64,000 nucleotides of DNA from Salinimicrobium sp963739625 (GTDB lineage: Bacteria; Bacteroidota; Bacteroidia; Flavobacteriales; Flavobacteriaceae): the NCBI GenBank assembly GCA_963739625.1, contig CAVUAU010000011.1:496001-560000 (forward strand). Direction: 5' to 3'. A program made the translations under genes and the position numbers. Below the pieces are notes generated by a model that made no database searches, was not told where the DNA came from, and saw only the letters and a list, made by a program, of their open reading frames with translations. Of the stretch, positions 25,980-33,346 are shown one piece after another (the stretch's first letter is position 1; every line of letters begins with the position of its first letter).

Positions 25980-26837
25980 ATGAAAAAAATTAGAATTGCA
26001 GTGCAAAAATCGGGACGGCTTAATGAAGATTCACTAAAGCTGCTCAAAGATGCCGGAATTTCAATTGACAATGGCCGCGAACAGTTGAAGGCCACTTCAG
26101 GTAATTTTCCGCTTGAAGTTTTTTATCTTCGGAATGGGGATATTCCGCAGTATTTACGCGACGGGGTGGTAGATATTGCCATTATTGGAGAAAACGTGCT
26201 GGTAGAAAAAGGAGAGGATATTGTTACAGCTGAAAAACTCGGCTTTTCAAAATGCCGGGTTTCCCTTGCGGTTCCAAAAACCACCAAATACAACGGTCTT
26301 AAAGATCTTGACGGCGCGCGAATTGCAACTTCCTATCCAAACACGGTAAAGAACTATCTCTCCAAAAATGATATTTCTGCCGATCTTCATATTATTAATG
26401 GTTCTGTGGAAATTGCGCCGAATATCGGGCTTGCCGATGCCATTTGTGATATTGTCTCCAGCGGAAGTACACTTTTTAAGAACAACCTGAAGGAAGTCGA
26501 GGTGATGCTTTACAGCGAAGCCGTACTGGCTGTTTCTCCTCTAATTTCCTCGGAAAGAAAGCAGATCCTGGAGAAGTTGCAGTTCAGGATTAAAGCTGTG
26601 CTGCGTGCCAGGAGGTCAAAGTATATTTTGATGAACGTTCCCAATTCTAAGCTTGATGCCGTGGTGAAGCTGCTTCCGGGAATGCGTAGCCCCACAGTTT
26701 TGCCTCTGGCTGAAGAAGGTTGGAGCTCCCTGCATACCGTCATTGATGAAGAACGTTTTTGGGAGGTGATCGATGAGCTGAAGCAGAACGGGGCCGAAGG
26801 AATACTTGTTGCACCAATAGAAAAAATGGTCCTTTAA
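25980..26837 (+). CDS. hisG: ATP phosphoribosyltransferase (long form)
   Basis: 285 residues; first and feedback-controlled step of histidine synthesis. IRIAVQKSGRLNEDSLKLL, RDGVVDIAIIGENVLVE and the PRPP-binding segment DAICDIVSSGSTLFKNNL are the catalytic domain of the long HisG form. The C-terminal 75 residues (LMNVPNSKLDAVVKLLPGMRSPTVLPLA ...) form the ACT-like regulatory domain that binds histidine. Its start lies 104 bases behind the leader peptide. Confidence 0.95.
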   Translation: MKKIRIAVQKSGRLNEDSLKLLKDAGISIDNGREQLKATSGNFPLEVFYLRNGDIPQYLRDGVVDIAIIGENVLVEKGEDIVTAEKLGFSKCRVSLAVPKTTKYNGLKDLDGARIATSYPNTVKNYLSKNDISADLHIINGSVEIAPNIGLADAICDIVSSGSTLFKNNLKEVEVMLYSEAVLAVSPLISSERKQILEKLQFRIKAVLRARRSKYILMNVPNSKLDAVVKLLPGMRSPTVLPLAEEGWSSLHTVIDEERFWEVIDELKQNGAEGILVAPIEKMVL

Positions 26838-26849
26838 AAATCTGAAGTA

Positions 26850-28132
26850 ATGAAAAAGATATATAATCCAAAAAAGGCAGAATGGCAAGAAATTCTGCGA
26901 CGCCCAACTCAAACTTTTGAGGATATCGAGAAAACTGTGACCGAGATCTTTGGTGAGGTGAGAGCCAAAGGAGATGAAGCCGTGATCAGGTACACCGAAC
27001 TTTTCGACGGCACAAGACCTGAGGAGCTGCAGGTTTCTAAAAAAGAGATTGAAAAGGCAGAACAGCTGGTTTCCGAAGAACTTAAGCAAGCCATTCAATT
27101 GGCGAAGAAAAATATTGAAGCCTTTCACGCGGCTCAAAAAACCGAAAGATCTCCGTAGAAACTATGAGTGGCGTGAAATGCTGGCAGGAGAAAAGGCCAA
27201 TCCAGAAGATCGGGCTTTACATTCCCGGTGGCACCGCACCTTTGTTTTCCACGATCTTGATGCTTGCAGTTCCCGCAAAAATCGCAGGATGTGAGGAGAT
27301 TGTCATGTGTAGTCCGCCCGACAAACAGGGGGAGATAAATCCGGTGATGCTGTACACGGCAAAGCTCTGCGGAATTGACAAGATCTTTAAAGTCGGCGGA
27401 ATTCAGGCGATCGCGGGAATGACCTTTGGAACCGAAACTTTGCCGAAAGTCTACAAGATCTTTGGGCCCGGAAATCAATTCGTAACCGTGGCCAAGCAGA
27501 TGGCGACCAAGTACAGTGTGGCTATAGATATGCCTGCAGGCCCTTCAGAACTATTGGTTTTAGGAGATGATTCGGCTAATCCGGCTTTTGTAGCGGCCGA
27601 TCTGCTGTCGCAGGCAGAGCATGGAAAAGACAGTCAGGTAATTTTGGTTTCGCTTTCAAAAAAGCTGATGGAGGAAGTGGAGCAGGAGGTGGAGCGGCAA
27701 CTTCAGGAGCTTCCGCGGAAACAAATCGCTGCCGCAGCCATTGAGAATTCAAAATTGATTTTTTCTGAAGATCCAAAAATGGCTTTAGAGCTGATCAATG
27801 AATACGGCCCTGAACATTTGATTGTTTCCACAAAAGAAAATAATTTCTATTTAGATGGAATAATTAATGCAGGATCTGTCTTTATAGGAAATAACACTCC
27901 CGAAAGTGCCGGGGATTATGCTTCAGGGACAAATCACACCCTGCCGACCAATGGTTACGCCAAACAATACAGCGGTGTGAATCTTGACAGTTTTACGAAG
28001 ACCATTAGTTTTCAGGAAATTTCAGCAGAAGGAATTAAAAACATTGGTCCGGCCATTGAACTAATGGCAGAGGCAGAAGGTTTACAGGCGCACAAAAATG
28101 CGGTGAGCCTGAGATTAAAAGAGCAGCAATGA
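26850..28132 (+). pseudogene. hisD: hisD, histidinol dehydrogenase (one-base deletion)
   Basis: Converts L-histidinol to histidine with two NAD. The frame stops at 27156-27158, but inserting one base next to CCG (27153-27155) restores RSPVETMSGVKCWQEKRPIQ. Downstream sequence is normal: GLYIPGGTAPLFST, AGCEEIVMCSPP, KVYKIFGPGNQFVTVAKQ, the DMPAGPSELLV motif, DLLSQAEHGKDSQ (zinc ligands Gln and His) and SAGDYASGTNHTLPTNGYAK. Corrected length is 427 residues, as expected. Its 3' end overlaps hisC by four bases. This is the only one of the frame changes caused by a lost base. Confidence 0.92.
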
Positions 28133-29193
28133 AAAAGTTTAATATAAATGAGCTTGTGCGGGAGAATGTGGCGAGGATGAAGCCTTATTCTTCAGCTCGG
28201 GATGAGTTCAAGGGAGAGGGTCGAAAAATGACATTTTTGGATGCCAATGAAAATCCATTCGAGAATGGCGTGAATCGTTATCCCGATCCGCAGCAAAGAG
28301 GGTTAAAAGCTGAATTAGGTATTCAAAAAGGGCAAAATCCGGAACAAATTCTGTTAGGAAATGGGAGTGACGAAGTGCTGGACCTGCTGTTTCGTGCGTT
28401 TTGTGAGCCAAAACAGGATAATGTGATTACGTTGCCGCCTACTTATGGAATGTATAAGGTCCTGGCAGAATTGAACAATGTGGAAAACCGGGAAGTCCTG
28501 CTAAAAAAGGACTTTCAGCCAGATGTGGAGCAGATCCTGGAGCAGGTTGATGAGCAAACAAAAATGATCTTTTTGTGCTCACCCAATAATCCCACGGGAA
28601 ACTCTTTTTCGGAAGATGCAGTGCTGGAGCTGCTCGAAAAGTTTTCCGGGCTTGTTGTGATTGATGAGGCCTACATAGATTTTTCAGAAAAAGAAAGCTG
28701 GCTGCTTCGGCTGAAAGATTTTCCAAACCTGGTGATCACTCAAACGCTGTCAAAAGCTTATGGGCAGGCGGGAATTAGGTTGGGAAGCTGCTATGCTTCC
28801 GCAGAAATTATTGCGATCCTTAAAAAGATCAAGCCGCCTTACAATGTGAACGTGCTCACGCAGGAGAAGGCGCTGGAGCGGTTGCAGGCAAAGGATGAGG
28901 TGAAGCTGGAGGTAATGAAGATCCTCTCCCAAAGAGGCTTTTTGGAGAAGGAATTGCCGAAGCTGGACTTCGTGGAAAAGATTTTTCCGTCTGATGCCAA
29001 TTTTATTTTGGCAAGGGTAGATGATGCAGATCTAAGATATGATCAGCTTCTGGAAAGAGGAATTGTCGTGCGTAACCGCAGCAGTCAGCCGCTGTGTGAA
29101 GAAACATTAAGGTTTACGGTTGGCAGTATGGCCGAAAATATTAAACTGTTGAAGGCGCTGCAGGAGATGCAGGCCAAAAAAGAAGAGGTATGA
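28129..29193 (+). CDS. hisC: Histidinol-phosphate aminotransferase
   Basis: 354 residues, class I/II PLP aminotransferase. LDANENPFENGVNRYPDPQ at the N-terminus, GNGSDEVLDLLFRAF, CSPNNPTGNSF, VVIDEAYIDFSE (Asp binding the PLP nitrogen) and TLSKAYGQAGIRLG with Lys209 as the Schiff-base lysine are the family hallmarks. ATGA overlaps tie it to hisD upstream and hisB downstream, pointing to translational coupling. Confidence 0.95.
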   Translation: MKKFNINELVRENVARMKPYSSARDEFKGEGRKMTFLDANENPFENGVNRYPDPQQRGLKAELGIQKGQNPEQILLGNGSDEVLDLLFRAFCEPKQDNVITLPPTYGMYKVLAELNNVENREVLLKKDFQPDVEQILEQVDEQTKMIFLCSPNNPTGNSFSEDAVLELLEKFSGLVVIDEAYIDFSEKESWLLRLKDFPNLVITQTLSKAYGQAGIRLGSCYASAEIIAILKKIKPPYNVNVLTQEKALERLQAKDEVKLEVMKILSQRGFLEKELPKLDFVEKIFPSDANFILARVDDADLRYDQLLERGIVVRNRSSQPLCEETLRFTVGSMAENIKLLKALQEMQAKKEEV

Positions 29194-30326
29194 AAAAAGT
29201 GCTTTTTTTAGACCGTGACGGGACGTTGGTCCTGGAGCCGGAAGATTATCAACTGGACAGTTTTGAAAAACTGGAATTTTATAAAGATGTTTTTTTCTAC
29301 TTAGGAAAGATCGTCCGGGAACTGGATTATGAGCTGGTGATGGTAACCAATCAGGATGGACTGGGAACAGATTCCTTTCCGGAAGATACTTTTTGGCCGG
29401 TGCAGAATTTTATTCTGAAGGCTTTTAAAAATGAGGGCGTGGTTTTTAACGAGATTGTTATTGATAAAACTTTTCCTGAAGAAAACGCTCACACCCGTAA
29501 ACCGCGCACAGGTCTGTTAACGGCTTATCTGAAAAGCGAAGATTACGACTTAGAAAATTCTTTTGTGGTGGGGGACAGGCTGACGGATATTGAACTTGCC
29601 AAAAATCTCGGCGCTAAAGGGATTTTTATCAGCAGCCATGAAGCTTTGGGCAGCGAGGAGATTTCAGTAAAAAAAGAGGAGCTAAAGCAGGTGATACAGC
29701 TGGAAACTGAAAGCTGGAAAGAGATCTACAAATTCCTGAAACTGTCTGACCGAAGTGCAGAAATAAAGAGAAAGACCAATGAAACCGATATTTCCATCAA
29801 TCTAAATCTTGACGGCACCGGAAAAAGTAAAATTGAGACAGGGATCAAATTCTTTGATCACATGCTGGACCAGATCGCCAGGCACGGCCAGATGGACCTG
29901 GAGGTGCAGGTGAAAGGAGACCTGGAGGTGGATGAGCATCACACCATTGAAGATACTGCCATTGCACTGGGAGAAGTGTTTTCAAAGGCATTGGGGAATA
30001 AGCTAGGCATTGAGCGATACGGATTTTGCCTGCCGATGGACGACTGTCTGGCACAGGTTGCCATTGACTTTGGAGGAAGGAACTGGCTGGTGTGGGATGC
30101 GGAATTCAACCGGGAAATGATCGGCCAAATGCCCACGGAAATGTTCTATCACTTCTTTAAATCCTTTACCGATGGCGCTAAAGCAAACCTGAATATTAAA
30201 GCAGAAGGCACAAATGAGCACCATAAGATTGAAGCTATTTTCAAAGCGTTTGCAAAAGCTATAAAAGTAGCTGTGAAAAGAGATCCTGAAAAAATGATCC
30301 TGCCCAGTACGAAGGGAATGCTTTAA
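29190..30326 (+). CDS. hisB: Bifunctional histidinol-phosphatase / imidazoleglycerol-phosphate dehydratase
   Basis: 378 residues. Residues 1-165 are an HAD-type histidinol phosphatase: FLDRDGTLV with the nucleophile Asp, VTNQDGLG, and VGDRLTDIELAKNLGAKG. Residues 185-378 are the dehydratase: GIKFFDHMLDQIARHG, DEHHTIEDTAIALGE and NEHHKIEAIFKAFAKA carry the His and Glu ligands of the manganese ions. The fused form occurs in Enterobacteria and many Bacteroidota. The gene overlaps hisC by four bases. Confidence 0.95.
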   Translation: MKKVLFLDRDGTLVLEPEDYQLDSFEKLEFYKDVFFYLGKIVRELDYELVMVTNQDGLGTDSFPEDTFWPVQNFILKAFKNEGVVFNEIVIDKTFPEENAHTRKPRTGLLTAYLKSEDYDLENSFVVGDRLTDIELAKNLGAKGIFISSHEALGSEEISVKKEELKQVIQLETESWKEIYKFLKLSDRSAEIKRKTNETDISINLNLDGTGKSKIETGIKFFDHMLDQIARHGQMDLEVQVKGDLEVDEHHTIEDTAIALGEVFSKALGNKLGIERYGFCLPMDDCLAQVAIDFGGRNWLVWDAEFNREMIGQMPTEMFYHFFKSFTDGAKANLNIKAEGTNEHHKIEAIFKAFAKAIKVAVKRDPEKMILPSTKGML

Positions 30327-30364
30327 ATAGACGCTAGACATTAGACACTAGATTTTAGACTAAA
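30327..30364. repeat. Word-like degenerate repeats between hisB and hisH
   Basis: Four imperfect copies of TAGAC(a/g)(c/t) with small changes: tagacgc, tagacat, tagacac and ttagact. They occupy the whole 38-base gap within the operon and end just before the hisH ATG. Confidence 0.5.
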
Positions 30365-30946
30365 ATGGACATTGTTATAATTGATTACGGGGCGGGAAAT
30401 ATACAGAGCATCAAGTTTGCGCTGGAACGCCTGGGCTATGAAGGAAAGCTTTCAAGCGACGCCGAAGAGATCAGGAAAGCAGATAAGGTGATCTTTCCGG
30501 GAGTCGGGGAAGCCAGCTCGGCTATGAAAAAGCTGAAGAGCACCGGGCTGGATAAAATAATTCCGCAGCTCAAACAACCTGTTCTGGGAATTTGCCTGGG
30601 AATGCAACTTATGTGCAGGTATTCTGAAGAAGGCGACACGACCGGCCTGGGAATTTTTGATGTGGATGTCGTGCACTTCGAGAAAAAACTAAAAGTACCG
30701 CACATCGGCTGGAACCGGATAAAAGATCTTAAGACTCCCCTTTTCGAAGGAGTAAAGGAGCAGGAATACATGTACCTGGTGCACAGCTATTATGCGCCGG
30801 TTTGTTCAGAGACTATTGCCACATGCGATTATGGAGTCAATTATTCCTCAGCTTTAAAAAAGGGGAATTTCTATGGTGTTCAGTTTCATCCCGAGAAAAG
30901 CAGTGAGGCGGGAGAGAAAATTCTTAAGAATTTTCTGAAGTTATAA
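30365..30946 (+). CDS. hisH: Imidazole glycerol phosphate synthase, glutamine amidotransferase subunit
   Basis: 193 residues, class I glutamine amidotransferase. The catalytic triad is Cys77 (LGICLGMQLM), and His and Glu in GVQFHPEKSSEAG near residue 175. The oxyanion strand is VIFPGVGEASSAM. It releases ammonia from glutamine for HisF. In the operon it is separated from hisA by a 120-base gap that contains a REP-like element. Confidence 0.95.
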   Translation: MDIVIIDYGAGNIQSIKFALERLGYEGKLSSDAEEIRKADKVIFPGVGEASSAMKKLKSTGLDKIIPQLKQPVLGICLGMQLMCRYSEEGDTTGLGIFDVDVVHFEKKLKVPHIGWNRIKDLKTPLFEGVKEQEYMYLVHSYYAPVCSETIATCDYGVNYSSALKKGNFYGVQFHPEKSSEAGEKILKNFLKL

Positions 30947-30977
30947 TGATGCTTGAAATTTCTAAAGAACCTATTAG

Positions 30978-31040
30978 CTTTTGTCTCCCTGAGCGGAGCC
31001 GAAGGGTAAAGACAAAAGACCTCTCGACTCCGCTCGAGGT
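30978..31040. repeat. REP-like double palindrome between hisH and hisA
   Basis: Two inverted copies of a GAGCGGAG-(C/T)-CGA core. The first sits in a hairpin with 9-bp arms CTTTTGTCT (30978-30986) / AGACAAAAG (31010-31018), enclosing CCCT ... AGGG. The second is read in the opposite sense at 31020-31040 (CCTCTCGACTCCGCTCGAGG). The GAGCGGAGTCGA core is a familiar intergenic repeat of flavobacteria. It interrupts an operon and would fold in the mRNA. Confidence 0.75.
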
Positions 31041-31066
31041 GACAAAAAATAAAATTCTAACTTCAA

Positions 31067-31795
31067 ATGAGAATCATACCGGCAATAGATATCATCGACG
31101 GGAAATGCGTAAGGCTTTCGCAGGGGGATTACAATTCCAAAAAGATCTACAATGAAAATCCGCTGGAGGTGGCGAAGGAATTCGAGGCCCACGGAATTCA
31201 ATACCTGCACCTTGTGGACCTGGATGGTGCAAAGTCAAAACATATCGTGAACTACAAGATCCTGGAAAGAATCGCAGGCCAGACCTCTCTAAAAGTGGAT
31301 TTTGGAGGGGGATTAAAGTCTGATGAAGATCTCAAGATCGCTTTTGAGAGTGGCGCGAATCAAATTACCGGAGGTAGTATCGCAGTCAAAGAGCCAGCTA
31401 CTTTCTTTTCCTGGTTGGAACGATTTGGTGCTGAAAAGATCATTTTAGGAGCAGATGCGAAAAATGAGAAGGTGGCAGTAAGCGGCTGGTTGGAAGACTC
31501 AGAGGAAGAACTTATCCCTTTCATTCAGAAATATTCTGAGAATGGGGTAAAGTATGTCATCTGTACAGACATTGCGAAGGACGGAATGTTGGAAGGACCA
31601 TCTTTTGAACTGTACGAAAAGATTTTGGAAAAGAATCCGGAGCTGAATTTGATCGCTTCAGGAGGGATTGCCACTTTTGATGACCTGCCACGGCTGCAGG
31701 AAATAGGTTGTGAAGGGGCAATCCTGGGAAAAGCGATCTATGAAGGCAGAATCAGTTTGAAACAACTGGAGAGTTTTATCCTTCAGCAGTCGTAA
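31067..31795 (+). CDS. hisA: ProFAR isomerase (1-(5-phosphoribosyl)-5-[(5-phosphoribosylamino)methylideneamino]imidazole-4-carboxamide isomerase)
   Basis: 242 residues, TIM barrel. MRIIPAIDIIDGKCVRLSQGD carries the first catalytic Asp, KVDFGGGLKSDED and ASGGIATFDDLPRL are the phosphate-binding loops, and VICTDIAKDGMLEGPSFELY carries the second catalytic Asp. Its start ATG follows the REP-like element by about 20 bases. The paralogue hisF is next in the operon. Confidence 0.95.
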   Translation: MRIIPAIDIIDGKCVRLSQGDYNSKKIYNENPLEVAKEFEAHGIQYLHLVDLDGAKSKHIVNYKILERIAGQTSLKVDFGGGLKSDEDLKIAFESGANQITGGSIAVKEPATFFSWLERFGAEKIILGADAKNEKVAVSGWLEDSEEELIPFIQKYSENGVKYVICTDIAKDGMLEGPSFELYEKILEKNPELNLIASGGIATFDDLPRLQEIGCEGAILGKAIYEGRISLKQLESFILQQS

Positions 31796-31893
31796 ACTTC
31801 AAATTTCAAGCACCAAATTCCAAATTCCAAATTTGAAATTCCAAGCACCAAATTCCAAAATCTAAATATTAACTTCTAACATCGTACTTCAAA
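31796..31893. repeat. Word-like degenerate repeats between hisA and hisF
   Basis: About 100 bases made of variants of CAAATTCCAA and CAAGCACCAA, then TTCTAAC-like words: aaacttcaaatttcaagcac, caaattccaaattccaaat, then gaaattccaagcaccaaatt. The unit length is about 8-10 bases and the order is irregular. The block fills the gap inside the his operon. Confidence 0.65.
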
Positions 31894-31895
31894 TC

Positions 31896-32652
31896 ATGTT
31901 AACAAAAAGAATTATTCCCTGTCTCGATATCAAGAATGGTCGTACTGTCAAAGGGGTCAATTTTATTGATCTTCGTGATGCGGGTGACCCGGTGGAGCTG
32001 GCACAGATTTATTCTAAATCTGGCGCTGATGAACTTGTATTTCTTGACATCTCGGCTACCGAGGAAAAACGAAAGACTTTGGCCGAGCTGGTGAGAAGGG
32101 TAGCGGCTGCTGTCAATATTCCGTTTACAGTTGGTGGCGGAATTTCTTCGGTAGAAGATGTGGATGTGCTGCTGCAAAATGGCGCGGACAAGGTAGCTAT
32201 CAATTCTTCCGCAGTGAAAAATCCGGGGCTCATCAATGAATTGGCGGCAAAATTTGGGAAACAATGTATTGTCGTGGCCATTGATGCCAAACAGATCAAC
32301 GGCCAATGGCTTGTTCACCTGGTTGGAGGAAAAGTACCGACAGAAATTGACCTTTTTGAATGGGCAAAAGAGGTGGAAGCAGAGAGGTGCAGGCGAAATC
32401 CTTTTTACTTCTATGGATCATGACGGTACCAAAAAGGGCTTTGCAAATGAGGCTTTGAAAAAATTGTCTTCAGAATTGTCCATACCAGTTATTGCTTCGG
32501 GAGGCGCGGGTAACGTGAAGCATTTCTGTGATGCCTTTACCCAGGGGGAAGCAGATGCAGCCCTTGCGGCAAGTGTTTTTCATTTCAAGGAGATCGAAAT
32601 AAAAGATCTTAAAGCAGAAATGAGAAAAGAAGGGATTGAAGTGAGAATCTAA
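31896..32652 (+). pseudogene. hisF: hisF, imidazole glycerol phosphate synthase cyclase subunit (one frameshift)
   Basis: Makes imidazole glycerol phosphate and AICAR with HisH. The first part is normal: RIIPCLDIKNGRTVKGVNF (catalytic Asp11), TVGGGISSVEDV, ADKVAINSSAVKNP and VVAIDAKQINGQW (catalytic Asp near 130). Around 32377-32388 the frame changes; with one base fewer the protein continues as GAGEILFTSMDHDGTKKGF and ASGGAGNVKHFCDAF to the stop at 32652. Corrected length is 251 residues, exactly that of the family. A sequencing error is likely. Confidence 0.92.
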
Positions 32653-32695
32653 GTAAAAAAAAGAGAAAAGAATATAGAAAATAGAGAAGAGAGGG

Positions 32696-33295
32696 ATGAA
32701 AATAGATTTTAGTAAAAGTAGTGACGGTTTGGTGCCGGCTATTGTGCAGGATTCGGAAACTAAAAATGTACTCATGTTGGGCTACATGAACCAGGAGGCA
32801 TTTGAGAAAACGAAGGAGCTTCAAAAAGTGACATTTTATAGCCGCAGTAAACAAAGGCTTTGGACCAAAGGCGAAGAGAGCGGGAATTTCCTTCATCTTG
32901 TGGACATAAAGCTGGATTGTGACCGGGACACGCTGCTCATTTCAGTTAGACCCGTAGGTCCTGTCTGCCATACAGGAACCGACACCTGCTGGGGTCTCAA
33001 AAATGAGAATAATACAGGTTTCTTAGCTGAACTGGAATCGGTCATCGCTTCACGGAAAGCAAATCAACAGGATGAAAAGAGCTATGTGGCTTCGCTTTTT
33101 AGAAGCGGCATGAATAAAATAGCACAAAAGGTTGGGGAAGAGGCTGTAGAAGTAGTCATTGAGGCAAAAGATGATAATGAGGAGCTGTTTCTTAATGAGA
33201 GCGCAGATCTACTTTTTCATTATCTCATCCTGCTGCAGGCAAAAGGTTACAAACTGGAGGATGTGATCAAGGTACTTCAGGCAAGGCATAAATAA
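32696..33295 (+). CDS. hisIE: Bifunctional phosphoribosyl-AMP cyclohydrolase / phosphoribosyl-ATP pyrophosphatase
   Basis: 199 residues. The N-terminal HisI domain has MLGYMNQEAFEKT, TFYSRSKQRLWTKGEESGN, and the metal site DCDRDTLLISVRPVGPVCHT with the zinc cysteines and aspartates. The C-terminal HisE domain (from about residue 110) has KIAQKVGEEAVEVVIEAKDD and ESADLLFHYLILL. Last gene of the histidine operon, followed by a strong terminator. With it, all ten activities of the pathway are encoded in the operon. Confidence 0.95.
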   Translation: MKIDFSKSSDGLVPAIVQDSETKNVLMLGYMNQEAFEKTKELQKVTFYSRSKQRLWTKGEESGNFLHLVDIKLDCDRDTLLISVRPVGPVCHTGTDTCWGLKNENNTGFLAELESVIASRKANQQDEKSYVASLFRSGMNKIAQKVGEEAVEVVIEAKDDNEELFLNESADLLFHYLILLQAKGYKLEDVIKVLQARHK

Positions 33296-33330
33296 AAAAG
33301 CCCGTGTTCTTCTACAACACGGGCTTTTTT
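33294..33330. terminator. Bidirectional terminator between hisIE and clpC
   Basis: A 15-bp stem, AAAAAAGCCCGTGTT (33294-33308) and its complement (33316-33330), with a 7-base loop. The A- and T-runs let it work for both converging genes. Confidence 0.9.
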
Positions 33331-33346
33331 GTCAACTAATTAAAAA

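Noticed and set aside
29190..30326. hisB fusion as a novelty
   Set aside because: Bifunctional HisB is well known in Enterobacteria and many Bacteroidota.
30946..31155. Small ORF over the REP-like element and hisA start
   Set aside because: It is composed of repeat sequence and overlaps hisA out of frame; the REP-like palindrome explains it.
31796..31893. CRISPR array
   Set aside because: Units are 8-10 bases, irregular and without spacers; no cas genes in the window.
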